DNA of 64,000 nucleotides, taken from contig NZ_LIFX01000015.1 of assembly GCF_001297775.1 (NCBI RefSeq), forward strand, positions 1-64,000. Reading direction: 5' to 3'. The notes beneath the pieces are model-generated. The model saw only the letters and a program-made list of their open reading frames with translations. It did no database searches and had not been told where the DNA came from. The stretch is from Trabulsiella odontotermitis. GTDB taxonomy: Bacteria > Pseudomonadota > Gammaproteobacteria > Enterobacterales > Enterobacteriaceae. Positions 50,974 to 61,741 of the stretch are shown here, piece by piece. The position numbers and the translations under genes were made by a program. How positions within the stretch are numbered: position 1 is the first letter of the stretch; each line of letters starts with the position of its first letter.

Positions 50974-51420
50974 ATGGCTGTACTGACCCCTTCCTGTATC
51001 GATCTGAATATTCGTGGCAACACCGCTTATTCGATCCTCAAACAGCTGGCTGAAATGGCTGAAAAAAATGGCTTCGTCACCGACAGAAATCGCTTCCTGC
51101 AGACGCTTCTGCTTCGCGAAAAATTACACTCCACTGGTTTCGGCTCCGGCGTGGCGGTGCCGCATGGCAAAAGCGCTTGCGTAAAACACCCTTTTGTTTT
51201 GTTTGCCCGTCAGCCGCACGGTGTGGACTGGAAAGCCAGCGATGAAGCGCCGGTCACCTGCTGGATCTGCCTCGGCGTGCCGCTGGAAGGCGAAGAAAAC
51301 CAGGTACAACTGATTGGCACCCTGTGCCGAAAAATCATTCACGCGGAGTTCATTGAGAAACTCAAAAATGGCGACGTCAGTCAGATAGTTGCTCTGTTAA
51401 ATCAAACGATTAGCGAATAA
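50974..51420 (+). CDS. frvA: PTS fructose-type EIIA component FrvA
   Basis: A 148-aa EIIA domain of the fructose/mannitol class that passes phosphate from HPr to the EIIB domain of FrvB. The phosphorylated histidine is H64 in SGVAVPHGKSACV. It is the first gene of frvABXR, 10 bp upstream of frvB. The sugar transported by Frv is not established. Confidence 0.93.
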   Translation: MAVLTPSCIDLNIRGNTAYSILKQLAEMAEKNGFVTDRNRFLQTLLLREKLHSTGFGSGVAVPHGKSACVKHPFVLFARQPHGVDWKASDEAPVTCWICLGVPLEGEENQVQLIGTLCRKIIHAEFIEKLKNGDVSQIVALLNQTISE

Positions 51421-51430
51421 GGAGCTGTCT

Positions 51431-52876
51431 ATGGAACCAACATTACGTCTGGTGGCGATAACCAACTGCCCCGCGGGGATCGCCCATACTTATATGGTCG
51501 CTGAAGCGCTGGAGCAGAAAGCGCGCGCGCTGGGCCATACCATTAAGGTCGAAACCCAGGGGTCGAGCGGGGTGGAAAACCGCCTCAGCGCGCAAGAGAT
51601 TGCCGACGCTGATTACGTTATTTTAGCCACCGGTCGCGGGCTCAGCGCTGACGACCGTAGTCGCTTCGCCGGGAAAAAGGTGTATGAAATCGCCATTTCT
51701 CAGGCACTGAAGAATATCGACCAGATTTTCATGCAGTTACCGACGCATTCGCACCTTTTCGCGGCAGAAAGCGGCGTGAAGCTCGGTCAGCAGGAAGTAC
51801 AACAGGGCAGCGTGATGAGCCACCTGATGGCGGGCGTGTCTGCTGCGCTGCCGTTCGTGATCGGCGGCGGTATCCTGGTCGCCATCGCCAACATGCTGGT
51901 GCAACTCGGCCTGCCCTATACCGACATGGCAAAAGGCGCGCCGTCGTTTACCTGGATTGTCGAGTCAATCGGTTATCTGGGTTTTACCTTTATGATCCCG
52001 ATAATGGGCGCGTACATCGCCCTGTCGATTGCCGATAAACCCGCGTTCGCCCCGGCGTTTCTGGTCTGCTATCTGGCTAACGATAAGGGGCTGCTGGGCA
52101 CGCAGTCCGGCGCAGGCTTTCTTGGCGCCGTCGTACTGGGTCTGGCGATTGGCTACTTTGTGCTGTGGTTTCGCAAAATCAAACTGGGTAAAGCACTGCA
52201 ACCGCTGCTGGGCTCCATGCTCATCCCCTTCGTGACGCTGTTTATCTTCGGCGTGCTGACGTATTACGTCATCGGCCCGCTGATGTCAGATGTCATGGGC
52301 GGCTTGCTGCATTTCCTGAACACCATCCCACCGTCAATGAAGCTGGGAGCCGCGTTTCTGGTGGGCGCGATGCTGGCCTTCGATATGGGCGGCCCGATCA
52401 ACAAAACCGCGTGGTTCTTCTGCTTTTCGCTGCTGGAAAAACATATCTACGACTGGTACGCCATTGTGGGCGTCGTCACGCTGATGCCGCCGATGGCCGC
52501 CGGGATCGCCACTTACATTGCGCCTAAGCTATTTACACAACAGGAAAAAGCCGCCGCCAGCAGCGCGATTGTGGTGGGTGCGACGGTGGCGACCGAACCG
52601 GCCATTCCTTATGCCCTGGCCGCACCGCTGCCAATGATTACCGCGAATACGCTCAGCGGCGGGATCACCGGCATGCTGGTGATCGCTTTTGGCATCAAAC
52701 GTCTGGCGCCAGGTCTCGGTATATTCGATCCGCTGATTGGGCTGATGTCGCCCGCCGGGTCGTTTTATCTGGTGTTGGGCATCGGGCTGGTGATGAATAT
52801 CGCCTTGATTATCATCCTGAAAGGACTGTGGATGAAGCGTAAAGCGGCAAAACCGGAGTTGGTTCATGAACAGTGA
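51431..52876 (+). CDS. frvB: PTS fructose-type EIIBC component FrvB
   Basis: A 481-aa fused PTS permease. The N-terminal EIIB domain (about residues 1-105) has phosphocysteine C13 in ITNCPAGIAHTYM. The EIIC membrane domain (about 120-480) has multiple hydrophobic helices and the GGPINKTAWFF loop. It imports and phosphorylates an unidentified sugar at the inner membrane. Its 3' end overlaps frvX by 11 bp. Confidence 0.94.
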   Translation: MEPTLRLVAITNCPAGIAHTYMVAEALEQKARALGHTIKVETQGSSGVENRLSAQEIADADYVILATGRGLSADDRSRFAGKKVYEIAISQALKNIDQIFMQLPTHSHLFAAESGVKLGQQEVQQGSVMSHLMAGVSAALPFVIGGGILVAIANMLVQLGLPYTDMAKGAPSFTWIVESIGYLGFTFMIPIMGAYIALSIADKPAFAPAFLVCYLANDKGLLGTQSGAGFLGAVVLGLAIGYFVLWFRKIKLGKALQPLLGSMLIPFVTLFIFGVLTYYVIGPLMSDVMGGLLHFLNTIPPSMKLGAAFLVGAMLAFDMGGPINKTAWFFCFSLLEKHIYDWYAIVGVVTLMPPMAAGIATYIAPKLFTQQEKAAASSAIVVGATVATEPAIPYALAAPLPMITANTLSGGITGMLVIAFGIKRLAPGLGIFDPLIGLMSPAGSFYLVLGIGLVMNIALIIILKGLWMKRKAAKPELVHEQ

Positions 52877-53927
52877 TTTGCTGGAAACGTTGTGCAACGC
52901 GTGCGCGGTCAGCGGTGACGAGCAGGAAGTCCGCCAGATCCTGCTTCAGACACTCGAACCGCATGCTGATGAAATTACCTTTGACGGGCTTGGCAGCATT
53001 ATCGCCCGCAAAGGGTCGCGCGGACCGAAAGTCGCCCTCGTCGGCCATATGGATGAAGTCGGTTTTATGGTGACCCACATCAGCGACGCAGGCTTCATCC
53101 GTTTTGAGACCATCGGTAGCTGGTGGAATCAGTCGATGCTTAATCACCGGGTGATGATCCGCACCCGCAGCGGTAAAAAAATCCCCGGAATTATCGGCTC
53201 TGTGGCGCCCCACGCGCTTAGCGAAAAACAGAAGCAGCAGCCGCTTAATTTTGACGAGATGTTTATCGATATTGGCGCGAATTGTCGCGAAGATGTGGTC
53301 AACGCGGGTATTGCGTTTGGCGATTTTGTCAGTCCGGAAGCTAATTTTGCCCGATGGTCGGCCGATAAAATAACAGGAAAGGCGCTGGATAATCGCGTCG
53401 GCTGTGCATTGATGGCTGAGCTATTACAAGCGGTTGATAATCCAGAGATTACGCTTTTCGGCGTAGGTAGTGTGGAAGAAGAAGTGGGGTTGCGCGGTGC
53501 GCAAACCTCCGCAGAGCACATCAAACCGGACATCGTGATTGTTCTGGATACCGCCGTGGCGGGCGATGTTCCCGGTATTGATGCCATTAAGTACCCACTC
53601 AAACTTGGCGAGGGACCGGCAGTCATGTTATTTGATAAGCGTTATTTCCCCAATCAGAAGCTGCTGGCAGCGCTGAAAACCAGCGCTGCACGGGCGGAAG
53701 CACCCATCCAGTTCTGCACGATGAAAACCGGCGCCACCGACGGCGGCCGCTACAATGTGATGGGCGGTGGTCGTCCGGTGATTGCGCTGTGCCTGCCGAC
53801 CCGCTATCTGCACGCCAATAGCGGCATGATCTCAGTGCAGGATTACAAAGCAACGCTGTCCATTCTTCGCGAGCTGTTACAGTCGCTGGATCAGAACAGC
53901 GCCCGTGTACTGGGCGATTTTCGCTAA
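52866..53927 (+). CDS. frvX: M42-family metallopeptidase FrvX
   Basis: A 353-aa cocatalytic metallopeptidase of the M42 (glutamyl aminopeptidase/endoglucanase-like) family. Metal-site segments include H61/D63 in LVGHMDEVGFMV, ALDNRVGCA, SVEEEVGLRGAQ and VLDTAVAGD. It overlaps frvB and is followed by frvR after 8 bp. Its pairing with a PTS suggests a substrate with both sugar and peptide or glycosyl parts; the true substrate is not known. Confidence 0.92.
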   Translation: MNSDLLETLCNACAVSGDEQEVRQILLQTLEPHADEITFDGLGSIIARKGSRGPKVALVGHMDEVGFMVTHISDAGFIRFETIGSWWNQSMLNHRVMIRTRSGKKIPGIIGSVAPHALSEKQKQQPLNFDEMFIDIGANCREDVVNAGIAFGDFVSPEANFARWSADKITGKALDNRVGCALMAELLQAVDNPEITLFGVGSVEEEVGLRGAQTSAEHIKPDIVIVLDTAVAGDVPGIDAIKYPLKLGEGPAVMLFDKRYFPNQKLLAALKTSAARAEAPIQFCTMKTGATDGGRYNVMGGGRPVIALCLPTRYLHANSGMISVQDYKATLSILRELLQSLDQNSARVLGDFR

Positions 53928-53935
53928 GGGGAATT

Positions 53936-55681
53936 ATGCTCAATGAACGCCAGCTGACGCTGCTTGCCAGACTCGAACACCAGCCTTGTTCACTCAACGT
54001 GCTGGCGCAGCTCACCGGCGTTTCCGGGCGAACGATCCTGCGCGATATTGATTATCTGAACTTTACCCTCAGCGGGAAAGCGCGGGTCATGGCCGTCGCC
54101 AGCATCGGTTATCAGCTGGAAATTTTCGACAGACGTAGCTATTTCGAACTTTTACAGCGGCATGATAATGATGACCGGTTGCTGGCGATGCTGCTGCTTA
54201 ACGCGTTCGTCACGCGCACTCAACTGGCGAACACGCTGAATCTGCCGGAAAACTGGGTGGCTGAGCGGCTGGTGCGCCTGAAAGCGCGTTATGAGAAAGC
54301 GTTCAGCATTCAGAGTCGCCCTGGCGCAGGTCATTTTATTGATGAGCCGGAAGAGAAATGCCTCGTTTTACTGGCGAATCTGCTGAAAAAAGACCCGCTA
54401 CTTTTTCCTCTCCCCGGTATCGATCCGGATTCCCTTGCGCGGTTACAGGATGCCTGCAGCCGCGCCCGCGACTGGCCAGCCATTCCTGCGGATTATCTGG
54501 CGAGTATTATTCTGGCGGTGTATGCGTTACGTAACCGGCTGTCGCCGGATCAGCCGCATTTCCACAATGAGACGCTGCAGCGCATCGCCGATGACGTGGG
54601 GTTATGGCTGGGTACAGGCGCCTTCAGCGCCGCGGTTCATTTTCTCGACAGCCATCAGCAACGGGCGGAAACCATTACCACGCAATATATTGCCGGGCTG
54701 TTGCGCAGCCTGCCGGAGCTAACGCCGCTGCATGTTATCGATCCCCAGTTGATTGAAAATTTAACCGGACATATCGTCCGCTGTAGCGCCTCGCCGGTCT
54801 GGCTGCCGGAAAACCGTCAGGGCAGTATGAACAACCTGAAAGCCGCGTGGCCTGCGGCATTCGATTTAGGTATTCAGTTTATTAATAAGCTGCGCGAAGA
54901 GCAGGACATTCCGGTGTTTGACAGCGATCTGGTCGGGCTGTACTTCGCCTGTGCGCTGGAGCGCCACCAGCAGGATCGTTATCCGGTCATTCTGCTGGCC
55001 GATCAAAACGCCATTGCGACGATCAACAAGCAGGCCATTGAGCGCGATGTGATGAGCTGCCGGGTGATCATCGCACGAACGCCGGGGGAATTACGCGACC
55101 TTTGCGCTGACGTTGAACCGGCGCTGATCGTGAACAACAGCCACCATTTGCTTGATGAGATCCCCGGCGAGGTGTTGATCGTTAAGAATATCATTACCCC
55201 CGCCGCGATCGGCCAGATCAAAGATCTGCTGGCGTCGGCATTTATTCGCCAGCGGCCAGAGCGTTTTTTCCTGCCGCAGGGCAGCTTTCATTATGCCAAC
55301 GACGGCAATGAAGAGTGGCAAAGCGTGATTGCGCAGATCTGTAAGCGGCTGACGGACGGCGGTCATCTGACGGTGGACGAAGCGTGGCGCATTGAGCAGC
55401 GCGAGCGGGAAGGCGAAAACCTGATCGTTAATCAGCTCGCCATTCCGCATTGCTGGAGTGAACGGCAAAGCCATTTCCGCGGCTACTTTATTACCCTTGC
55501 TCGGCCGCTACTGGTGAATAACGAACCGGTCAGTCACGTGCTGATTGCCTGTGCTTCGGCGAGCGCGCGGCATGAACTGAAGATTTTTAGCTATCTGGCG
55601 AGTGTGCTGTATCGCTATCCGCAGACGACGATTTCAGGCCTGAGCAGTTATGACGATTTTCTGGCGTTGCTGCGCGGATAA
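53936..55681 (+). CDS. frvR: Putative frv operon regulator FrvR
   Basis: A 581-aa multidomain regulator of the BglG/MtlR-like class. N-terminal helix-turn-helix domains (LNVLAQLTGVSGRTILRDIDYL and a second, TRTQLANTLNLPENWVAERL) are followed by a PRD-like middle, an EIIB-like segment and a C-terminal EIIA-like domain with NQLAIPHCWSERQSHFRG. The PTS domains let phosphorylation by FrvAB control activity. It is last in the frvABXR operon. Length matches E. coli FrvR. Confidence 0.92.
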   Translation: MLNERQLTLLARLEHQPCSLNVLAQLTGVSGRTILRDIDYLNFTLSGKARVMAVASIGYQLEIFDRRSYFELLQRHDNDDRLLAMLLLNAFVTRTQLANTLNLPENWVAERLVRLKARYEKAFSIQSRPGAGHFIDEPEEKCLVLLANLLKKDPLLFPLPGIDPDSLARLQDACSRARDWPAIPADYLASIILAVYALRNRLSPDQPHFHNETLQRIADDVGLWLGTGAFSAAVHFLDSHQQRAETITTQYIAGLLRSLPELTPLHVIDPQLIENLTGHIVRCSASPVWLPENRQGSMNNLKAAWPAAFDLGIQFINKLREEQDIPVFDSDLVGLYFACALERHQQDRYPVILLADQNAIATINKQAIERDVMSCRVIIARTPGELRDLCADVEPALIVNNSHHLLDEIPGEVLIVKNIITPAAIGQIKDLLASAFIRQRPERFFLPQGSFHYANDGNEEWQSVIAQICKRLTDGGHLTVDEAWRIEQREREGENLIVNQLAIPHCWSERQSHFRGYFITLARPLLVNNEPVSHVLIACASASARHELKIFSYLASVLYRYPQTTISGLSSYDDFLALLRG

Positions 55682-55690
55682 AACGAAAAA

Positions 55691-55706
55691 AGCGCCCGGA
55701 GGCGCT
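55691..55706. terminator. Terminator between frvR and the DUF1471 gene
   Basis: AGCGCC and GGCGCT form a 6-bp stem with a CGGA loop, preceded by an A-rich run and followed by CTTTCG. It separates two convergent genes. Confidence 0.7.
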
Positions 55707-55727
55707 CTTTCGACAATAATCGTGCTT

Positions 55728-55940
55728 TTATTTGTTCAGTTCAGCCGTCATGTGAACACGGTTGCCGCTGAAAGCTTCGGTGATGGTGTAAGACGATGCA
55801 CCCGCAGCCTGCGCCTGGGCGGCGATTTTGGCTTCTGCGCCATCAAGCGTTGAGCTGGTTGCAGTGACGTTCTGAGCAGCGAAAGAACCGAAAGTAGTAG
55901 CGAGAGCGATAACTGCGACAAAAGTTTTGATGCTTTTCAT
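55728..55940 (-). CDS. DUF1471 (YdgH/BhsA/McbA-like) small periplasmic protein
   Basis: A 70-aa protein with a signal peptide (MKSIKTFVAVIALATTFGSFA, cleavage near residue 22) and a mature domain of about 48 residues (STLDGAEAKIAAQAQAAGASSYTITEAF), typical of the BhsA/McbA/YhcN family. Members affect stress resistance, biofilm or envelope permeability, but this protein's role is unknown. AAAGGTTTATATC precedes the ATG. In E. coli the lipoprotein gene yiiG occupies this place. Confidence 0.85.
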   Translation of the reverse strand: MKSIKTFVAVIALATTFGSFAAQNVTATSSTLDGAEAKIAAQAQAAGASSYTITEAFSGNRVHMTAELNK

Positions 55941-56068
55941 GATATAAACCTTTCAATTTCGTTGTTGGGATAAGGCGCCGTGCCTTGATGTGATAAATAA
56001 TAGCGCCAGTGCCCATCAACGAAAAGCGGAAGGATTTGCTCTCATCTTTCAAAAAAATTGACTAACTT

Positions 56069-56905
56069 TCAGCCTGCAATTAAGCGTTGCGGGTGAGTAT
56101 AAACCGTTGCGCGACCGGGCTTGCAGAAGCCCACCAGCGTCAGATTACAGCGTTCCGCCACGTCGACCGCCAGCGTGGTCGCTGCGGAAACCGCAAACAG
56201 GATCTCCACGCCACACATGGCCGACTTCTGCACCATTTCATAACTGGCGCGACTGGACACCAGCGCCGCACCCTGCGACCAGCGACCATCTTCTATCGCC
56301 CGACGCCCCAGCAGTTTATCCAGCGCCACATGCCGCCCGACATCTTCATGACCGCCAGCCAGCTCGCCCGACGGCGTGACCCACGCAGCCGCATGTGTAC
56401 AGCCGGTGCGCCTGCCGATCGGTTGCACATCATTCAGATGCTCAAGCGCCGCATCAAGATGGTTGAGATCGAACGTCTGGGTGAACGGCAACGGCGAAAC
56501 CGGTTTACCGATGTCGTTCAGTTGCTCAACGCCACAGACGCCGCACCCGGTGCGCCCCGCCAGTGCGCGACGATGCTCTTTCAGCCCCATAAACCGACGA
56601 CTGGAGAGTTCAATCTGCACCTCTACACCATTGCAGGCTTGCACGACATCCATCCCGTAAATTTCACGCCGATTTTCGATAATCCCTTCGGATAATGAAA
56701 ATCCGATAGCAAACAGCTCCAGGTCCTTCGGAGAGGCCATCATCACCACATGGGATATGCCGTTATACACCAGCGCAACCGGAACCTCTTCGGCTAACTC
56801 GTCTGGCTGAGAATGTTGCAAATCCTGCCGCTTCCAGAGGGCAATTTGGCGCATTCCCGTGATTTCCGTCACACTATTGACTTGTTTTGGATAGATCTTG
56901 TTCAC
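56069..56905 (-). CDS. fdhD: Formate dehydrogenase accessory sulfurtransferase FdhD
   Basis: A 278-aa sulfurtransferase that passes sulfur from IscS to the molybdenum cofactor of formate dehydrogenases, needed for their activity. The essential CxxC pair is in [14 protein letters not shown]-terminal segments include [17 protein letters not shown] and [21 protein letters not shown]. It is divergent from fdoG, as in E. coli. Confidence 0.96.
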   Translation of the reverse strand: MNKIYPKQVNSVTEITGMRQIALWKRQDLQHSQPDELAEEVPVALVYNGISHVVMMASPKDLELFAIGFSLSEGIIENRREIYGMDVVQACNGVEVQIELSSRRFMGLKEHRRALAGRTGCGVCGVEQLNDIGKPVSPLPFTQTFDLNHLDAALEHLNDVQPIGRRTGCTHAAAWVTPSGELAGGHEDVGRHVALDKLLGRRAIEDGRWSQGAALVSSRASYEMVQKSAMCGVEILFAVSAATTLAVDVAERCNLTLVGFCKPGRATVYTHPQRLIAG

Positions 56906-57067
56906 TTTGTATTAACCGTATTGGAACAGGTATACCGACAATGTGGTATTCTGGTGCAATCCCCTCCATGGATGAGGGAATTAACTCCAATTCTGTACCT
57001 TTGTGGCGTTATCCGCAAAGGCTAATAACTACACGTGACAATGTCTAAAAGAAACAAGGAGCAAACC

Positions 57068-60000
57068 ATGCAGGTCAGCAGAAGGCAGTTCTTTAAGATC
57101 TGCGCTGGCGGTATGGCAGGCACCACGGCAGCAGCGTTGGGATTTGCCCCCGGCGCAGCACTGGCGGAAACGCGGCAGTACAAACTGTTGCGCACCCGCG
57201 AAACCCGTAATACCTGTACATACTGTTCCGTGGGCTGTGGGCTGTTAATGTATAGCCTCGGTGACGGTGCAAAAAACGCCAAAGCATCCATCTTCCATAT
57301 TGAAGGGGACCCGGACCATCCGGTAAGCCGTGGTGCGCTCTGTCCGAAAGGCGCCGGGCTTGTTGATTTTATCCACTCCGAAAGTCGTTTGAAGTATCCG
57401 GAATATCGCGCTCCGGGTTCTGATAAATGGCAGCAAATCAGTTGGGAAGACGCTTTCGATCGCATCGCTAAATTGATGAAAGCTGACCGCGATGCCAACT
57501 TTATCGCGCAAAACGCGGAAGGCACGACGGTTAACCGCTGGCTCTCCACCGGCATGCTGTGTGCGTCTGCTTCCAGCAACGAAACCGGTTATTTAACCCA
57601 GAAATTTACCCGCGCGCTCGGTATGCTCGCGGTCGACAACCAGGCGCGTGTCTGACACGGACCAACGGTAGCAAGTCTTGCTCCAACATTTGGTCGCGGT
57701 GCGATGACCAACCACTGGGTCGACATGAAGAATGCCAACCTGATCGTGGTGATGGGCGGTAACGCCGCCGAAGCGCACCCGGTAGGGTTCCGCTGGGCGA
57801 TGGAAGCGAAGATCCACAACGGCGCGAAGCTGATTGTGATCGATCCGCGTTTCACCCGTACGGCATCCGTGGCCGATTTCTATACGCCGATTCGTTCCGG
57901 TACTGACATTGCCTTCCTGTCAGGCGTATTGCTGTACCTGATCACCAATAACAAAATTAACCGTGAATACGTCGAAGCCTATACCAACGCCAGCCTGATC
58001 GTGCGTGAAGACTATGGCTTTGAAGACGGGCTGTTCACCGGCTATGACGCGGATAAACGTAAGTACGATAAAACCAGCTGGAACTATGAGATGGATGAGA
58101 GCGGTCACGCGAAACGCGACCTGACCTTAAGCCATCCGCGTTGCGTCTGGAATTTACTGAAAGAGCACGTTTCCCGTTATACGCCAGAAATGGTTGAAAC
58201 CATCTGCGGTACGCCGAAAGCGGATTTCGTGAAAGTGTGCGAATACATCGCAGAAACCAGCGCGAAAGATAAAACCGCGTCGTTCCTCTACGCCCTCGGC
58301 TGGACGCAGCACTCCATCGGCGCGCAGAACATCCGTACGATGGCGATGGTTCAGTTGCTGCTGGGCAACATGGGGATGGCAGGCGGCGGCGTGAACGCCC
58401 TGCGCGGTCACTCCAACATTCAGGGTCTGACCGATCTCGGCCTGCTGTCGCAGAGCCTGCCAGGCTATATGACGCTGCCGAGTGAAAAACAGACCGACCT
58501 GCAGACGTACCTCGCCGCCAACACGCCGAAACCGCTGCTGGAAGGTCAGGTCAACTACTGGGGCAACTACCCGAAATTCTTCGTCTCAATGATGAAGTCG
58601 TTCTACGGCGACAAAGCGACGGCTGAAAACAACTGGGGCTTTGACTGGCTGCCGAAGTGGGACAAAGGCTACGACGTCCTGCAGTACTTCGACATGATGT
58701 ATAAAGGCCAGGTCAATGGCTACCTTTGCCAGGGCTTTAACCCGGTGGCGTCGTTCCCGAACAAGAACAAGGTGGTTGCGGCACTGTCGAAACTGAAATT
58801 CCTGGTGACGATCGATCCGCTCAACACCGAAACGTCTACGTTCTGGCAGAACCACGGCGAATCGAACGACGTTGATCCATCGAAAATCCAGACCGAAGTG
58901 TTCCGTCTGCCGTCCACCTGCTTTGCCGAAGAAAACGGATCTATCGTCAACTCCGGCCGCTGGCTGCAATGGCACTGGAAAGGCGCGGACGGCCCGGGGC
59001 TTGCCAAAACTGACGGCGAAATCCTCGCGGGTATCTTCCTGCGTCTGCGTAAGATGTACGCCACCGAAGGCGGTCCGGTGCCTGAGCAGGTGCTCAATAT
59101 GACCTGGAACTACTCAACGCCGGACGAACCATCGTCTGAAGAAGTGGCGATGGAGAGCAACGGGAAAGCGCTGGCGGATCTCATCGACCCGGCAACGGGT
59201 GCGGTGATCGTCAAGAAAGGCCAGCAAATCAGTTCGTTTGCCCAACTGCGTGATGACGGCACCACCGCCAGCGGCTGCTGGATTTTCGCCGGTAGCTGGA
59301 CGCCGAACGGCAACCAGATGGCTAACCGCGATAACGCCGACCCGTCAGGGCTGGGTAATACCCTCGGCTGGGCATGGGCGTGGCCGCTGAACCGCCGCAT
59401 CCTGTACAACCGTGCGTCTGCTGATCCGCAGGGCAACCCGTGGGATCCGAAGCGTCAGTTGCTGAAATGGGACGGCGCAAAATGGGGCGGTGTGGATATT
59501 CCGGACTACAGCACCGCGGCGCCAGGCAGTGATGTCGGGCCGTTTATCATGCAACCGGAAGGGATGGGTCGTCTGTTCGCCGTGGATAAAATGGCCGAAG
59601 GGCCGTTCCCGGAACATTACGAGCCGTTTGAAACGCCGCTGGGTACCAACCCGCTGCATCCGCAGGTTATCTCTAACCCAGCGGCCCGTATCTTTAAAGA
59701 TGATATGGAAGCGCTGGGCAAAGCAGATAAGTTCCCGTACGTCGGTACAACTTACCGTCTGACCGAGCATTTCCACTACTGGACCAAACACGCGCTGTTA
59801 AACGCCATCGCGCAGCCGGAACAGTTTGTGGAGATCGGCGAGAAACTCGCTGGCAAGCTTGGCATCAGCCAGGGTGATACCGTGAAAGTCTCCTCCAACC
59901 GTGGCTACATCAAGGCCAAAGCGGTGGTGACCAAACGTATTCGCACGCTGAAGGCAGACGGGAAAGATATCGATACTATCGGCATTCCGATCCACTGGGG

Positions 60001-60118
60001 CTATGAAGGCGTGACGAAAAAAGGCTTTATTGCCAATACGCTGACGCCGTTCGTCGGTGATGCGAATACGCAGACGCCGGAGTTCAAAGCCTTCCTCGTG
60101 AACGTGGAAAAGGTGTAA
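57068..60118 (+). CDS. fdoG: Formate dehydrogenase O, major (alpha) subunit, selenoprotein
   Basis: A 1016-aa periplasmic catalytic subunit that oxidises formate with bis-MGD molybdenum, selenocysteine and one 4Fe-4S cluster. The Tat signal SRRQFFKICAGG starts the protein, and the cluster cysteines begin CTYCSVGCGL. An in-frame TGA at 57653 is read as selenocysteine 196 (QARVUHGPTV), the same position as in E. coli, so the gene is intact despite the stop. The ATG at 57068 follows AAGGAGCAAACC. fdoH and fdoI follow in one operon. Confidence 0.97.
57653..57690 (+). promoter_or_regulatory. Selenocysteine UGA and bacterial SECIS element in fdoG
   Basis: The TGA at 57653-57655 is followed by a SECIS-type hairpin: GGTAGCAAG and CTTGCTCC (about 57667-57684) around a short loop containing GT. 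SelB binding to this mRNA hairpin lets UGA be decoded as selenocysteine. Confidence 0.85.
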
Positions 60119-60130
60119 CGGAGACGACTT

Positions 60131-61033
60131 ATGGCTTATCAATCGCAAGACATTATTCGTCGTTCCGCGACTAACGGTTTCACCCCCGCGCCACAGGCGC
60201 GGGAACACCAGCAGGAAGTGGCGAAGCTCATCGACGTCACGACCTGTATCGGCTGTAAAGCCTGTCAGGTGGCCTGTTCGGAATGGAACGACCTGCGTGA
60301 TGAAGTGGGACACAACGTCGGGGTGTACGATAACCCCGCCGATTTGACCGCTAAATCCTGGACGGTGATGCGCTTCTCCGAAGTGGAGCAAAACGACAAA
60401 CTGGAATGGCTCATCCGTAAGGATGGCTGCATGCACTGTGCTGATCCGGGTTGTCTGAAAGCCTGCCCGGCTGAAGGAGCTATCATTCAGTACGCTAACG
60501 GTATCGTCGACTTTCAGTCTGAGCAGTGCATTGGCTGCGGCTATTGCATTGCTGGCTGTCCGTTCGATGTGCCGCGCCTCAACCCGGAAGACAACCGCGT
60601 CTATAAATGTACGCTGTGCGTCGACCGCGTGGTGGTGGGCCAGGAACCGGCCTGTGTGAAAACCTGCCCGACGGGTGCTATCCACTTTGGCTCCAAAGAG
60701 GACATGAAAACCCTCGCCGGAGAACGCGTGGCAGAGCTGAAAACCCGTGGTTATGACAACGCGGGCCTGTACGATCCGGCGGGTGTTGGCGGTACGCACG
60801 TCATGTACGTCCTCCATCATGCCGACAAGCCGAATCTGTACCACGGCCTGCCGGAAAACCCGGCGATCAGCGATACCGTGAAGTTCTGGAAAGGGGTCTG
60901 GAAACCGCTGGCCGCCATTGGCTTTGCGGCCACCTTCGCCGCCAGCATCTTCCACTACGTCGGTGTCGGTCCGAACCGTGCGGAAGAGGAAGACGATAAC
61001 CTCCACGAAGAGAAAGACGAGGTGCGCAAATGA
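60131..61033 (+). CDS. fdoH: Formate dehydrogenase O, iron-sulfur (beta) subunit
   Basis: A 300-aa electron-transfer subunit with four ferredoxin-type cysteine clusters: [35 protein letters not shown] and CTLCVDR/CVKTC. A C-terminal membrane anchor (about residues 257-277, [21 protein letters not shown]) holds it at the periplasmic face. It links FdoG to cytochrome FdoI. The stop overlaps the fdoI start by 4 bp. Confidence 0.97.
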   Translation: MAYQSQDIIRRSATNGFTPAPQAREHQQEVAKLIDVTTCIGCKACQVACSEWNDLRDEVGHNVGVYDNPADLTAKSWTVMRFSEVEQNDKLEWLIRKDGCMHCADPGCLKACPAEGAIIQYANGIVDFQSEQCIGCGYCIAGCPFDVPRLNPEDNRVYKCTLCVDRVVVGQEPACVKTCPTGAIHFGSKEDMKTLAGERVAELKTRGYDNAGLYDPAGVGGTHVMYVLHHADKPNLYHGLPENPAISDTVKFWKGVWKPLAAIGFAATFAASIFHYVGVGPNRAEEEDDNLHEEKDEVRK

Positions 61034-61665
61034 AAAGACGTGACACCATCGTGCGCTACACGGCGCCGGAGCGTATCAACCACTGGGTAACCGCTTTCTG
61101 TTTCGTTCTGGCGGCGGTAAGCGGGCTGGGCTTTTTCTTCCCGTCCTTCAACTGGTTGATGCACATTCTCGGTACGCCGCAGCTGGCGCGTATTCTGCAT
61201 CCGTTCGTTGGCGTGGTGATGTTTGCCTCATTCATCATCATGTTCTTCCGTTACTGGCATCACAACCTGATCAATCGTGACGATATTTTCTGGGCGAAGA
61301 ACATTCGCAAAATCGTCGTTAACGAAGAGGTGGGTAATACCGGGCGGTACAACTTCGGTCAGAAATGCGTTTTCTGGGCGGCGATTATCCTGCTGGTGCT
61401 GTTGCTGGTGAGCGGTGTGATCATCTGGCGTCCGTACTTTGCGCCAGCGTTCTCCATTCCTGTGATCCGATTTGGGTTAATGCTGCATTCATTTGCGGCC
61501 GTAGCGCTGATTGTGGTTATCATGGTGCATATCTACGCCGCTCTGTGGGTGAAAGGCACCATTACTGCGATGGTTGAAGGCTGGGTCACCAAAGCGTGGG
61601 CACGGAAACATCACCCCCGCTGGTACCGCGAAGTGCGTGAAAAACAGGATAAAACCATCCCGTAA
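61030..61665 (+). CDS. fdoI: Formate dehydrogenase O, cytochrome b556 (gamma) subunit
   Basis: A 211-aa membrane subunit with four hydrophobic helices and histidines positioned to bind two b hemes ([32 protein letters not shown] and VHIYAAL). It passes electrons from FdoH to quinone. It is the last fdo gene; in E. coli fdhE follows, but here a VWA-domain gene does. Confidence 0.97.
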   Translation: MKRRDTIVRYTAPERINHWVTAFCFVLAAVSGLGFFFPSFNWLMHILGTPQLARILHPFVGVVMFASFIIMFFRYWHHNLINRDDIFWAKNIRKIVVNEEVGNTGRYNFGQKCVFWAAIILLVLLLVSGVIIWRPYFAPAFSIPVIRFGLMLHSFAAVALIVVIMVHIYAALWVKGTITAMVEGWVTKAWARKHHPRWYREVREKQDKTIP

Positions 61666-61689
61666 ATTGTGCCCCTGAAGTGCATGGCG

Positions 61690-61719
61690 TGGCGCCGGAG
61701 ACGTTTGTGTCCGGCGCCA
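61690..61719 (+). terminator. Terminator of fdoGHI
   Basis: TGGCGCCGGA (61690-61699) and TCCGGCGCCA (61710-61719) form a perfect 10-bp stem with a 10-nt loop, followed by TTTTCGTTTCT. Confidence 0.88.
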
Positions 61720-61741
61720 TTTTCGTTTCTGGAACGCGCAG

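Noticed and set aside
57653..57655. Nonsense mutation or frameshift in fdoG
   Set aside because: The TGA is at the conserved selenocysteine position and is followed by a SECIS-type hairpin. The frame continues with full similarity.
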